DNA of 64,000 nucleotides. Source: Cerrena zonata (lineage: Eukaryota > Basidiomycota > Agaricomycetes > Polyporales > Cerrenaceae). The stretch spans positions 310,001 through 374,000 of the forward strand of contig JASBNA010000029.1 of NCBI GenBank assembly GCA_038087015.1, written 5' to 3'. Positions 34,219 through 45,753 of the stretch are shown here, one piece after another. The notes under the pieces are model-generated. The model was not told the origin of the DNA and searched no databases. It saw only the letters and a program-made list of their open reading frames with translations. The translations under genes were made by a program, and so were the position numbers. Every line of letters starts with the position of its first letter. Positions within the stretch are counted from its first letter, which is position 1.

Positions 34219-35213
34219 TTGATCTCTTTTTGTGTATAACCCATGTATGTTTCCAGACGATACTTCTTTGTCGCTGAATATTGAGTTTCATCAGATAACC
34301 TTGACATAGACTGGGTCTGGTCCTTTACGTGCCAATATTTCCAATACCCTGTATAGCTCAGTTTGTATATGTTTCGGAAGATTCGACCCGGTTCTCGGTC
34401 GCAGGCGCGGTTTGTTCCGCTGCAAAACCCTAGGCATAGTGTACCTGTCGTCGTATTTATTTCGTGGGCCCTGGGATGCCCATGTAATGCAGGTCGTCTT
34501 TCTAAAGCTGTTGTGACACTGCACGAATATACTAACCCTTGGCATTGTTCTTCTGGTTTCACGATCGTCCAGCTCATCCCATGACAGATTACCAAGGGAC
34601 TTCCGGTCTAATCAGATCGCCAACTCTGGCCAACTGCCCAGAAATCACGGACCCAACTGTCAAAGAAAATTCAGAGCGGGGCGCCCTCCATTTTTAAATG
34701 GGATTGAGGCGTTAGGGCCGTAAGCCTCTCTTCCGTTTAGGGAAATATTCTAGAGTCTCGGGCCCTTGGTTTGCCTGTGGATATGATCTCATACACATAG
34801 CTCTTCCTATCTTAATGACAGGCGAGTGGCTCCGCTACTCATATCTGTCAAAATGGTAGATCATAGCTCACAAACCACATTGTTTTAGACACTAGAGCCC
34901 AGCGCCATATGACTAAAGCCGTTTGATACCTCCGTCCTACCAATGATTTTGTCAATGTCTGCATTGCCTCGGCGACAGAAGATTCCAATAATACTTTATC
35001 CGCCTGTCATACGTACCCGCCGAATATCTGTAACGGAGTAGGTGAGCGTTTGTTTAGTATTTGCTCAACGTCTTCTTTTCTTATTTTACCTCCCGGGATA
35101 TAGACTTTGTAAGACCATCGAGGTACCTTTTCTGTTTGAAAATAAAATCTCAAACGGCACTCTCAATGTCTATAAGATCCGTCTCTCGGCCACATAATCT
35201 GCCGAGAAAACAG
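34219..35213. other. Intergenic region
   Basis: About 1 kb without a gene I can support. Confidence 0.4.
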
Positions 35214-35353
35214 TATATAAACCCGGCAAGAACAGGCCTAACTATCCTGCACAATAGCACTAGTACAGTGTATTGATCCCACCGAAAGCTTAACTCGCTG
35301 TGAGTACTCCATACTATACCTTCATCGATACCTACAGACTGAGCCGCTCTTAG
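35214..35353 (+). promoter_or_regulatory. TATA box and leader intron of secreted protein gene 1
   Basis: TATATAA lies at 35214-35220. A leader intron at 35300-35353 (GTGAGT...CTCTTAG) ends directly before the start codon. The paralogue at 37952 has the same arrangement. Confidence 0.5.
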
Positions 35354-35687
35354 ATGCAAGTCAACATCCTTACTATCTACATCGTCGCACTTGCTTCCAT
35401 AGTGCAGAGTGCTCAACTCCCTTCTTTGTTTGCCAGACAATCAACCTGCTCTGTTAGTTCCGGTTGCAACTGCTACGTAGGGCAAATCTCCAGCCCCTCT
35501 TTCGGTGACGAGCCCCTCGCTATCAACACATGCGACGGACAAAAATGTGATTCTGACCAATCTCCGCTGGTGGGTGCCATCCCTAGCCCCATTGGTGATA
35601 TTGCGTACTCCCTTGCCCAAGGAGTAAGTGTCTCACAGAAATGCCCCGAATAAGATGAACTAAAAATTACTGTAGGCATGCATTTAA
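35354..35687 (+). CDS. Six-cysteine small secreted protein, copy 1
   Basis: Two coding exons, 35354-35623 and 35676-35687, around a 52-nt intron; 93 residues. A signal peptide (MQVNILTIYIVALASIVQSA) leads to a short propeptide ending FARQ. The mature chain has the pattern STCSVSSGCNCYVG ... NTCDGQKC and, only after splicing, a final GAC-Ile. This gives six cysteines, enough for three disulfides. If the intron is not removed the frame runs seven or so codons further and ends KCPE. The similar paralogue at 37952 shares intron position, length and ending. No family name is known to me; the layout fits effector-like or surface small secreted proteins of mushrooms. Confidence 0.75.
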
Positions 35688-36155
35688 GAAGTTCTAGTGA
35701 CGAGGTCCACGATCATAGATAGAATGTGTATCATGATAAGATAGCTGTGTGCTCGGAAGGTTAGAAACGGAGTCAAAGATGTACCAACCTTACGATAAAA
35801 TCGCCATCAGTCGAAGACTGAGTCCCTAAGCCCGTCAATCCCCATACTGGAACGGTCCGTTACTCCCTGAGTAATTGAGCTGCATATTTAATTTAATTTT
35901 GATACGTTGAGGTGACCGTCTCTGGTGTTGAATTTTCATCGTTTGTGCCATCTATTTATGAGGCTGAAGACTCACCCAACAGATCAACACGACAATGTTT
36001 ATAATATATATACTTATACATTGACGCATTTAGGACCATGATTACATTCTCACATAAACATATGTCTCCGTCCGAGGCTATCCTACTTGGCAGCCGTACG
36101 ATGAGTCTTGAGGTTTGCACCGTTGGTTTCGCCCTCGCTCACAAGTGAGTCAAGG

Positions 36156-36334
36156 GGTACTTATCCCAGGGACCACGAAAAGGTCGGTGCTGGACAGCTT
36201 GAATGCCCTCCCCGGGACGCACCTTAGAATATATGTAGCTTGAGGTTCGGGTCATTTAGTTTCCTCCGCAGAGTACTTATCCCGAGGACCACGAAAAGGT
36301 AGACCCAGGACATCTTGCATTGTCCCCCTCGGGT
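36156..36334. repeat. Two degenerate copies of a ~62-bp direct repeat
   Basis: The units 36156-36217 and 36272-36334 both read GTACTTATCCC..GGACCACGAAAAGGT and then share CAGGA/CTGGACA..CTTG..TG.CC. They lie in the gap between the two six-cysteine protein genes. The function is unknown. Confidence 0.6.
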
Positions 36335-37453
36335 TGCTATACAGTGATGTGAGGGAAGTCAATCGACGAGAACGTTATGATACATCGATAAGTCCATCAG
36401 CTGTGGATACCAGGATCGTGTACTAATGGTCGATACCTTGTGTTCCGGCACCTACAGAGCGCCACTGTACCAAGAGTGAGGCGAAAGTGGCAAGGGATGG
36501 TGCGGTGATGGTAGTGGACAGATAGAAAGTGAGTGCAGGCTGAGATGAAAAGGGCCGGCCTTTAGGTACTCAGGCTCAGGGAGAGGCTGACAGGTTCGCC
36601 GCCGCCGCGGCGTACAACCAATAGACCTTCCTAAAGTGGAGGAATTTGATTAGATAAGCTCTTCTGATACCACTTCCGAGTAGGTCCGAGTCCGATCGCG
36701 ACAAACTCTTCAATCCTGACAGATCTGACCTTTGAGCCGTATGGTCACAGTAAGTTGGCATCCCCATATCACTCTACATTGAATTAGCTTACGCTAGCTC
36801 TAGTACTATGCTTATCGAACTTAATACATGATCGTCCCGTTTCGCCGTTGCCTAGTCCCAAGCTTAGAACTGCATTCTGGAGGATTAGCTTCAAGCTTCA
36901 AGCCTAGAGGCTAGGTTAATACTAGTACCTCTCACCAAGCAACTCCTCTAAATCCTCACACTCTGACTTCAATCCGAGTGGCTCCTATAGGTACCTTTCA
37001 TAACGTGGTCGGCCTGAGGCTTCGCGTGTTTATGTCATCGTCAACTGAAAATAGAGGCCTCACCATACGTCATCAACGAGTACCGAGACTCTGAAGATTT
37101 GGGCTAGACTCAAACAGGATGAATATATGGTTTCATTCCAAGAACCTTCACTGCTTATGTTGTGCTATCGGCTGACCTCTTTTTACCATTGGCAACATAC
37201 CGCACCTTACAAAACTGACAGTGACATGGTTCGACTTGCCCTTGTTTTCTAAGGCGACCGCTCAAGGAAATGCAGAGCGCGACGCCCTCTACTTCAGATG
37301 GGGCGAAGGCATCGATAATCCTGCTGTTCGACAGAGTTATCACGGACCTTCGGACCTGTTTGCGCTGCGAAAAGTACTCAAGATTTTGATGTGTTACGAA
37401 TATGTTTAGGCAGGACTTTTGCTCAATCATTGCCTAGATAGAATTATCGAGAC

Positions 37454-37493
37454 GGATGAGTAGACACTCGCAAATGAGAGTGTCTACTCATCC
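37454..37493. repeat. Perfect 16-bp inverted repeat with 8-nt loop
   Basis: GGATGAGTAGACACTC at 37454-37469 is matched exactly by its reverse complement at 37478-37493. It is a strong hairpin in an otherwise empty region. Confidence 0.7.
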
Positions 37494-37820
37494 ACCTCAA
37501 TATTTCAGCACTAAGCCATTCTGTAGCTCCATTCCACAGAAGAACTAGAGCCTTCTCACCCGAGTCGGGAGTAACACAAGTCTTAGTAACACTCTGTTCA
37601 TTGCCCGATGTGTGCACTATGTATCTCCGACAGTAAGTGTTTGTTCTGAAATGATGAGACGGCATGCTTAGGTCGGAAATATTTTTATCCCAGAACTATC
37701 TAAGCTGAAGACTAGTAATATCAAATACTATTGCCAGTACAGACTGCTTGGTATCATTTTGGCGGCCATTTCGACGCCTACTAGGTCTCATCTAGACAAC
37801 TAGTCTGGTTAGTAAAATGG

Positions 37821-37951
37821 TATATATATCGCACCCGAATGTCCCAGCTATCACCACTAATTTTCGTAACATCGAAAGCCCCGTTCCAAACATCGTCAAT
37901 GTGAGCACTTGATATCTCCTCATCCATACTTACGTACTCACCGACTCCTAG
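37821..37951 (+). promoter_or_regulatory. TATA-like box and leader intron of secreted protein gene 2
   Basis: TATATATAT lies at 37821-37829. A leader intron at 37901-37951 (GTGAGC...CTCCTAG) ends directly before ATG 37952, as in copy 1. Confidence 0.5.
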
Positions 37952-38288
37952 ATGCAATTCAATACTCTTATTGGTCTCGCCACCACCGCCCTTGCTGCTA
38001 TAGTTGACGGTGCTCAGCTGCCTCCTTTGGTGGCCAGACAATCCACCTGTTCCGTTAGCACCGGTTGCAATTGCCTCGAGGGCACTGCCGACGTTCCTAT
38101 GATAGGATCCTTCTCCGTCGACACCTGCGCAACTATGGGCCAGACTTGCATTCCCGCCGACTCTCCAATCATGGGATCCGTCTCTACATCCGCCGGCGTT
38201 ATTACATTCGCTATTGCCACTGGGGTAAGTATTTCCAAAAAAATCGTATTGAATACTAACAACTGATCTTTTTTAGGCATGCAACTAA
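37952..38288 (+). CDS. Six-cysteine small secreted protein, copy 2
   Basis: Exons 37952-38224 and 38277-38288 with a 52-nt intron that contains a TACTAAC branch site; 94 residues. A signal peptide (MQFNTLIGLATTALAAIVDG) is followed by VARQSTCSVSTGCNCLEG, then DTCATMGQTC and a spliced ending GAC-Asn. The six cysteines match copy 1, as do the propeptide ARQ and the split final codons. The 3' flank also matches (TAGCTGTGTGCT.GGAAG), so the whole gene was duplicated, including its untranslated parts. The middle of the mature chain differs much more than the cysteine frame. The role is unknown; it is probably exported through the secretory pathway. Confidence 0.75.
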
Positions 38289-38817
38289 GAGAGTTGCGCC
38301 AGAGGTGAATAGGATGCGGACTAATAATTAGCTGTGTGCTTGGAAGTAAAATAAATTGTGATATGATGTCGAGAGTATCAAGTAGTGTCATGATGAAGAA
38401 GAGGCTATATATATAGTTATGTCTGGGGTGAATTTTCGAAAGGTGTGAGGTTTACAGGATGTTATATTATCAAGTACGACATGGCTGACGTTTTGTTTCG
38501 ATGATGGTGTACCGAACAACGTCGATTTCTATAATAGGGTGATCGCTGAAGCTCTTGCATAACAGCAACAAACATTGAGTCCCGCAAGTGTCAGATGGGC
38601 CACCACCATGACCACCGACGATGACCCCATCTACTTTCTGCAGCGCTCCGGGAGGCAGTATATATTTATTGAATTCTTTCGTCGTACAACATGCCCTCGT
38701 TATTGTGAAAGGTCGTTTTGCGACATATCTACACCATGAATTCTGAGTCGTCTCCTATCCTCTCCCGTATCTCCTGCCAGTGTCGAACTTGCCGTTCGCT
38801 CACTACATGATCTGCAC
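38289..38817. other. Intergenic region
   Basis: No gene seen between the second secreted protein gene and the hydrophobin 3' end. Confidence 0.4.
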
Positions 38818-39266
38818 CTACAATGATATTGCAATAGGAGCGCATCCGATGGCAACAATGGGCACTATGAAGCGAAGATTCAGTGGATCATCGTAAAAGA
38901 CAGAGGAGGATGACTGTACAAAGACTGGTATTGTCACAACATACTAAGTTCGCCTTACTGAAGTGCCATTGAATCGTCAGTACGCTATCGATCAAATGAG
39001 AGCAACTACTAAACGTACCAGGGATTCCCACCTAGACCGATAACGCTTACGGGGTCGCACTGGACGCCACACTTTGTGGATACTGGTAGGACGACTATGC
39101 CAAGAAGGCCGAGGAGTGTACTCATGACAGGATCACTGGCTGGGAGAACACTTTGGCAACATAGAAGTGACGCTGCAGTACATTGCGGTATGTCTCGTCG
39201 GGTTGGCGTGGCTTCCGCAAGGATCATGCTCAAACTGATTGTGATCATAGTGAGGATGTTAACCAT
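38818..39266 (-). CDS. Class I hydrophobin
   Basis: Rebuilt from exons 39019-39266, 38920-38957 and 38818-38864 (minus strand), 110 residues. A signal peptide (MVNILTMITISLSMILAEAT) is followed by the hydrophobin cysteine frame: QCTAASLLCC, then LLGLLGIVVLPV, CGVQCDPVSVIGLGGNPC, KANLVCC and AIGCAPIAISL. The family pattern is C-CC-C-C-CC-C; here one extra Cys sits three residues before the fourth, giving nine in all. Hydrophobins are secreted and self-assemble into water-repellent films on hyphae and fruit bodies. Splicing is needed to recover cysteines 5-8, which is why a simple ORF shows only half the protein. A 13.5-kb transposon starts 300 bp upstream of the start codon. Confidence 0.9.
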
Positions 39267-39320
39267 TGTGTCTTCAGGTCAGTGACAATGTGTGTTCCGA
39301 CTCTATGATGCTATCCTTAC

Positions 39321-39330
39321 CCTATTTATA
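39321..39330 (-). promoter_or_regulatory. TATA box of hydrophobin gene
   Basis: TATAAATAGG on the minus strand, 55-64 bp upstream of the hydrophobin start codon at 39266. Confidence 0.5.
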
Positions 39331-39558
39331 TTCTAGAGACAGTCTCGGGTCTTTTATTACGGTACCAAAAATGTCCATAGAAAGCAAGGTACAGAGCTTT
39401 CCGCCGCCAGCCAGTGACATGAACCAGGAACATGAAGCTGCTCGGGATTGCGAGGGCAATTAGTAGGGATTAAATAAGATCAATGTCGCCTGCAGACATA
39501 TTCACCTTTCCTCTTCGGGTTTGACGTTATCTCGATGAACTTCAAGCTGCCGTTCTAT

Positions 39559-39566
39559 ATGATGCT
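39559..39566. repeat. Left 8-bp target-site duplication of the KDZ element
   Basis: ATGATGCT, identical to 53052-53059 on the other side of the element. Confidence 0.85.
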
Positions 39567-40009
39567 CACCTTGATCTCGCATGGATACCGGCTTATAAGC
39601 CCGATATACAGAGCATGTGTGCGGGGCTAATTAGCCAGCTTTCCACTTTATCCCTACCCCCTAGTTATCTCCCCAGCGATCGCTGGTCCTTTTCCTCTTT
39701 CAAGAGGTCGATTTGGCGGAGATTTCAATATTTGATAAGAGAGATGGCAGAGATAAAACATATGAGACAACATACCGGTACATCTCGGCGTCCGCTCTCC
39801 CGGTTCCTCCCCCCATCATTCCGTCCTCCTCGGCCCTCCCTCCCGCCTTCCCGAGTTCCGTCCTCCCTCCTCGCTGGCGCTTATCCCCCGCCGCGTCGGG
39901 GAGGGCGGGCTCTCGCTGCCCTATGGTAACTCACTCAATACTTACTCTATTGACACGTGTCATATACCATTCGAAAGCGTTTCGTCTGTAGAATACAATG
40001 GGGTCCTTA
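39567..40009 (+). repeat. Left terminal inverted repeat of KDZ element
   Basis: About 443 bp matching 52573-53051 in reverse complement with very few differences. Open frames inside it (for example 39615-39929) appear in both copies only because the DNA is repeated; they are not genes. A weaker match (AATATACATTGAAGT) continues past the end. Confidence 0.88.
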
Positions 40010-40245
40010 TACTATATGTATATACTATCCAATATACATTGAAGTCGTAGGTGAAGGTTTTGTAAGTATTTTGTTCTATTGAAGTAAGTATCTATACTAT
40101 GTATAAGTAATGTTGTTAAGAGGATATGTTACCAATCAACGGAAGCATTGAGCCACGTGCACGCGATATGTACTGCTGCTCGGACAACAAGTCAGCCATT
40201 ATGCAAAGATAAGTAACAAATTGTAGTACACATACAAACAAAGTG

Positions 40246-43200
40246 TTACAATATATCTAAGTTTGAGAGAAAAGTCTCTAGTCCTCGCATCTCCTGTTGA
40301 AACTCTTCATCCTCGTCAAAGACGTCCTCGTCATCCTCGTCATCATCCGGATTGGTGGGTATAGCATCTTCTGCACTAGAGGTTGGCCCCACATCCATGG
40401 TACCATGACCCACTGCACGAATACCGCGAGTTCGTTCGCCTGTAAATCCAACAAGAGAATATATCTTTTGAATATAGTTAAGCAAGCTGGAGTTGATGCC
40501 GATTCGACGAGTTATGAAGTCCCGTACAGGTCCTACAAGCGGATCATTCGAGACACCAAGTTGTGTGGTTACCTTTGAGAAGAGTTCGGTCTCGTCGTAG
40601 ATTGCAGTGTAAACCCGACATGTTTCGACGTTACATCGGGTTATTTCTTCCTTCGCTCGTGCGATTCGATGACGGAGTTTGAGCATCTCTCGGTAGACCG
40701 GTTTCACCCACGGCTTGTCGCGAATATCGTTTCTTGTACTTCGAAGCATTGTCAGTTCTTCAATGTAGCCGCACTGTGACATCTTCGCCCAGTCAAGCTT
40801 TTCACGAGGGGGGGTGAGACGACTAGCCGCGGTGTTGTAACTATCCACCGCTCGTCGTATTGCCTTCGACCGTGTTTGCAGCAACTTCGCGATATGTGTT
40901 CGCATTTTATAACCTACACACACACTAGTAATCAATAGATAATGTGGTAACATATGGACAGGCTTACCCGTACCAGCAATATTAAGCTTGTGCAGCTCAA
41001 ACAATCGCTGAATAACAAGTTTATGAAGTTTGTCAATAGCACGGTGATACGCACGCTCAACAATATACTTTAAGGTTTCGCTGTACGTAGCATCACCTGG
41101 TATCCAGCGTTGAGTAATGCCCAGCCTACATTCCATATCCACAACGTCACGTAGCAGACTATCGCAACGTTCAATGGCAACACGGCGTTGGGTCTCTAAT
41201 CGCATGGTGGCAGAGGTAGCAGCTGCATATGCTCGGCTGGTCACTCCCGGTGTCTCGGAGACGAAGGTGGACTCGGAGTCCTCAAGGCAGTCAAAGTAAG
41301 ATGAATCACACTTGGACTTGTCAGTGCGTGCCGCTTGAAGGGCCTGTAGAAGTTCGACATATTCTATCCGGAGAGTATTAGTTTCCGGTTCCTCACCTAG
41401 GCGAGCAAAAAAGTCAGCCTGCTCCTTTTCCCAACGGTCCATGTCTTCATCGGATACATTGAATTGTTGTTTTGATTCTTCGAGTGCACGAGAGTCGTTT
41501 TCGAGGACGTCCAAGGCCTGCTTGTAGTTACCGAGAAGGAAGGTGCCAAGGTTACTGTACTTGTCAGTGTCCCACTGGATCCAGAAGTTGTCTTACCAGA
41601 GGTCACGTCGGAAAGCAGAAGCGTGCTGTGTTCCTGAGGCGAGGCCATTGGAAGAGCTGAAAATGCGTTCACATGTCTCGAAATCTCGAAGTCCAATGCC
41701 TTCAAACACAGAAGGGTGGTTCTTGCGTTGACACTGGTAGTTATGCGAGTAGCCGTGGAATGCATTGACGAGGAAGTCAAATTTCTTCTCAAGCACAGCC
41801 GGCGCAAGACTTGAATTGTGAACGGTGACTCTGAAGGCACAGCCAATGTCGGAAGCAACCGCTGAGCGTCCGTCGAGAACATCGAGGGCCTTCGCAACCA
41901 TCGCAAGCGGGTACTTGGCACTAAGTAAGCACTGGACCGTAGCCCGAATTTTGGGCTTCATAAAAGTAAAGTAAAATTTTATAAAAAGTCTCTTACAAAA
42001 TATGATTTTTAGACCTAAAAAATGATCTAAAAATTCTGAATTGTAGCAGAATTTGTTGAATCATAAAAACCTTAGCAAATTCAGACTTTTGTATTAAGTT
42101 TTTAGAGTTCAAAAAGCTCAATTTTCATATATTTTTTATTAGAGAAAAATTTAGTATTCAAAATTCAAAATTTTGATACACTTTTATTTTTCTAAAAGTG
42201 ATACAAAACTTAAACTGCTAATTTGGCAAGATCAGCAGTATTGTATATCTAAGCACCTCTATCAAATAGTATGATTGACAGAGACTATGATGTATCAAGA
42301 ATAGTAGTCTATATCTTCTCTTTAGGCTATCTATTAATGAAACTTTATTCTAATATATACAATTATATTATGATTTTTGGACAAATAAAAATGTATCAAA
42401 ATTTTGAATTTTGCTAAATGAAGTTTTCTCTGATAAAAAATAGATAAAAATAGAGTTTTTTTGAACTTTAAAAAGTGGATACAAAAGTCTGAATTTGCTA
42501 AGTTTTTTATGATTTATCTAATTCTGCTACAATTCAGAATTTTTAGATCATTTTTTAGGTCTAAAAATCATATTTTGTAAGAGACTTTTTATAAAATTTT
42601 ACTTTACTTTTATGAAGCCCAAAATTTGGGCTACGGTCCAGTGAAGAATGTAAGAGATTTCGGGAGTGCAGGAGAGACAGAAAAACTTACAGCTCTCCAC
42701 TACGTACCATGTTACATACCCACAGGATCAGACCATGCTCACATGCGGAGACATAGATCCCAGTCTCATCAAAGATTCCCCATGATTTCTTCTTGTTGTC
42801 GGAAGCCGCGGCCTTCCAGTTCTTCACACATTGATCAATCTCATTATGTGTCTGTGCTATACCATCAGTGGGATCACCCTCTACAATCTGCCCGGTAACC
42901 TTCTCGCCTTCATCCTCGCTCTCATCGCTTGAATCTCCCGTGCAAATTTCGCGGTGTTTGGTGGCTTGAGTCATCGGGCGAGACTTAACTTCATTCACAA
43001 ACTGATCAACATACTCGCGGGGGAGAATATAGTCAGACTCGGCATAGACACGAGTATCTGCAGCAATACGGTTGTCATATGGCAAGACTCGTTTCAGGCT
43101 GTTATTGCCGTCGTGTGCCCATAGCCTTGCATACTTGAGCTCAGGTTCATCCTCCAGCTAATACATAGAGTAAATACAAAGGAATTGTACATTAGAATGG

Positions 43201-44375
43201 GATGGCTTACTACGTAACAGCATGCCGTACACGCATTTTTTGCCCTCCAGTTAGGTGTATTTCTGCCGAGTACCGTTGCAATGCGTTTGTCTATCAGGCG
43301 AAGTATACGAAGATATATTTCGTATGTCTCCGACAAGATAGTACGCAAGTAGCGTCGGAAGGGAATCTAAGATTATCAAACATCAAGGGAAACGTCAAAT
43401 ATTGTAGAGAACGTACCATGTAATAGTCGCAGATAACACGCGTGAAGGCTTCGATACTCATCAAAGCTTTCCGAGATCGAATCCGATGGAATAACTCAAG
43501 GGTTCGAAAACCAATAGCAACGCTGGGAAGCACAGGCGTTTTGACGAGGAACCCATGCTCAGCGAAGTCCACAGCAGCTGAGGTACTCGTCGGTGGTCGG
43601 AGGACAGTATATGATGTTTCCATGGAAAACAATTCATAAACAAGCAGGGTATAGGCTTGGGAACTCTCTTCTTCACGTGAGGGAGGTACAGGAGATGGCG
43701 AAGATGCTGGGGTATCACACGTCGAGGGGGAAGTAGGTCGAGTGCGTGTTGATTGACCATACTTCCACTTGATGTATGCATCAGCCATCGGTTCTATGAG
43801 AGGATTCCATGCGCCCATCTCCTGTTGCCAATGTAAACGCCAACTTCGAGGATGTCGCGAACGTTGTCCTCTTGCCCTAGATAAATTCGAAATCCATCAA
43901 TACGAACAAAGCAAAGCCAAACTAAAATGAACGAACCAATGGAGATTTGACATGGTATGTATGATTTGCAGGTCATCATTGCAGGGTGAGTCATCTTCGT
44001 CATCTTCAAGCCACTCTTCAGGACCAGGCATAGAGGAGTCATGGTCAATGTTAGCATCCTCCACTGCACTGTCCGGCATAGCAAGGGAATCGGTTTGGAT
44101 AGTGTGAAGGAGTCGACGCCCGGCCTCATCGAGACCTAGAGCAGCATTGTAAATTATAGCTAAATACAAAAATAATATGCTTTACCTGCGTATTGTTCCT
44201 GCAATCGCCCCCTGAGTTTCTGGCGTGCTTCAGCTCTTGCTTTGAAACCTAGAGTGGCAGAGACCTTCTCTACCGCAGAACGATTGGCAAGTGTCGAGAG
44301 GGACGTGTTAGACGACACAAGTTGCACTTTTCGCACCTGGCGACTGACCCCACTGTAGCGTTTAGACCTCGCCAT
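40246..44375 (-). pseudogene. KDZ transposase with in-frame stop codon
   Basis: Multi-exon, about 1,000 residues. It starts MARSKRYSGVSRQVRKVQ at 44375. Typical KDZ blocks follow in order: FRTLELFHRIRSRKALMSIE and AFTRVICDYY; NWRAKNACTACCY; WGIFDETGIYVSACEHG and LILWVCNMVRSGEL (first catalytic Asp); KYPLAMVAKALDVLDG; ASDIGCAF; AFHGYSHNYQCQRKNHPS; GLRDFETCERIFSSSN (catalytic Glu); then a long helical C-terminus ending in an acidic tail. A fold-back element sits in the intron between the GEL and AKYPL codons and would be spliced out. The reading frame is broken by TAA at 41593-41595, between RRDLW and DNFWIQWDTDKYSNLG, where the frame simply continues on the other side. A 22-nt GTAAG..CAG segment there is too short for an intron. 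Confidence 0.88.
41930..42643. mobile_element. Fold-back CACTA-type MITE 1 in transposase intron
   Basis: 714 bp. It starts CACTGGACCGTAGCCC and ends with the reverse complement. It has a 3-bp target duplication AAG at 41927-41929 and 42644-42646. The arms of about 300 bp are AT-rich and nearly palindromic, with a short unique centre. No coding capacity. CACTG termini with a 3-bp duplication are the marks of the CACTA/EnSpm superfamily. Confidence 0.85.
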
Positions 44376-44534
44376 GTGTACCGTGTATGAGCCCCGTCGT
44401 GCGGCATCTTTGGAGTCCTCGGCGGACAGGCGGGACAATCGTCGATCACTAAGTGGATCGATCGCCGTGTCCCCGACCCCCCAAGCCATTGGCTGATCAC
44501 CTGGGTACCTTACGCCTTCTCCTGACTTGCAAAT

Positions 44535-45753
44535 ATGGCAGCGAGAGTCCGACATGACCTCGCCGGTATCCGCACCCCAGAGGATAACGTCTGTGTGGTT
44601 GTTCTTGGAGGTGAGTCTGCCGGAATATATTCAACAAAAAGGTCTGTCTGTAGCACTCATTACCAAGGAATTTACTTACTTACAGTATGCATATAGCCTC
44701 CCCCGAAAACTTTTTCCTTCCACTGACTTCACATACTCCAGCGAGCTTTTCCCGATCCTGGTGTATTGTCGAACACTAGTGGATGCGGAGAGTGTCTGGA
44801 AAGTACAGTCTCTCATCAGAACGATTGAGACAAAGCAAGACGTAAACGAAATCTCGCACCGTCTCCTTACAAGTCCATCGTTGGGTGATCTCTTCAGCGA
44901 GTCAGCTCCCGGAGAGATTGCATTCTATGCCGCCCTCTTCAATTGGCTACGGCGTCCTATCATCTTTTTCTCTTGGTAAGCTCAAGCCCTATTAATCAAA
45001 GCTATTCTACAGCTCACCTCATTCTCGTCATGTACAAGGGCCGACGCGTACGCCTATGTCAGTGCGTATAAATCTGCGAAGGTTGTAGAAGCAGAGACAT
45101 TCGTAGATGCACTGGTCTATCTTTGTGACAGACCACGCGAGACAGGAGGGATAGATGAAGTCGTACGGTTTGAACGGCCCTCTGCAGTAGAAGAGGCCAT
45201 AGAACAGATGGCGTCGGATGGGAGTCAACGCACGGACGGTCCTGAGCTGTCTGACGTTTCCACGCTTGCATCAGGTTCTCTCGCTTCTCAACACGGCGCG
45301 CTCGGTACAGCCGGAAACTCCTCGACTTCACCTACGGGAGGGCTTATTCACAATAATCGAGGTACGTAGTCTCCTGCAATGCATATGCATGTATGTTATT
45401 TACGCACTACATTTATACACCACATATATGTTCACGTACGTAACATATATGGCGACGTTGTAAGGTCGTTCGCGGACCGTCCACCCACACACGTTTCTGT
45501 CCCTTCGCTCGGGAAAGGTGCTGACATTCTCGCCGATGCTCTCGGACATACATCCTCGACCATCCTGCTACTCCATCGAACCTATCTCGACGCGTGTCAA
45601 CTGTCCACGCCGCGCCATTCTTTTATCAAAGAGATGGTTTCCCATGGTTTGCCTCTTTGTGAGGCTTCGTCATACTGGGATACGATTAATATTACTCCGA
45701 ATAGTAGTAATACTTATGTACACAGAGATAGAATGGACCTCAATGTAGAGTAA
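44535..45753 (+). CDS. KDZ-linked accessory gene, function unknown
   Basis: It starts 160 bp from, and divergent to, the transposase, so the two share a promoter region. The first exon gives MAARVRHDLAGIRTPEDNV, then CVVVLGGESAGIYST; later exons give LPRKLFPSTDFTYSSELFPI, YCRTLVDAESVWKVQSLIR, FYAALFNWLRRPIIFFSWAD and AYAYVSAYKSAKVVEAETF. The last exon (about 45472-45753) holds HVSVPSLGKGADILADALG and stops at TAA. Introns are near 44642-44692, 44978-45040 and 45364-45471; their exact edges are uncertain. I recognise no domain. The position and conserved-looking coding frame suggest a protein that travels with this KDZ lineage, perhaps helping transposition or shielding it. Confidence 0.6.

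Larger units (their letters stand above)
35688..37820. other. Intergenic region with short repeats
   Basis: 2.1 kb without a supported gene. It contains two degenerate copies of a roughly 60-bp unit (36156-36217 and 36272-36334) and a perfect hairpin at 37454-37493, listed separately. Confidence 0.45.

Noticed and set aside
34355..34425. TAGCTCAGTTTG, resembling a tRNA D-arm
   Set aside because: No matching T-arm sequence or acceptor stem could be folded around it.
39615..39929. Proline-rich frames repeated at 52516-53003 on the other strand, looking like paralogous genes
   Set aside because: They fall wholly inside the KDZ terminal inverted repeats and show no protein features.
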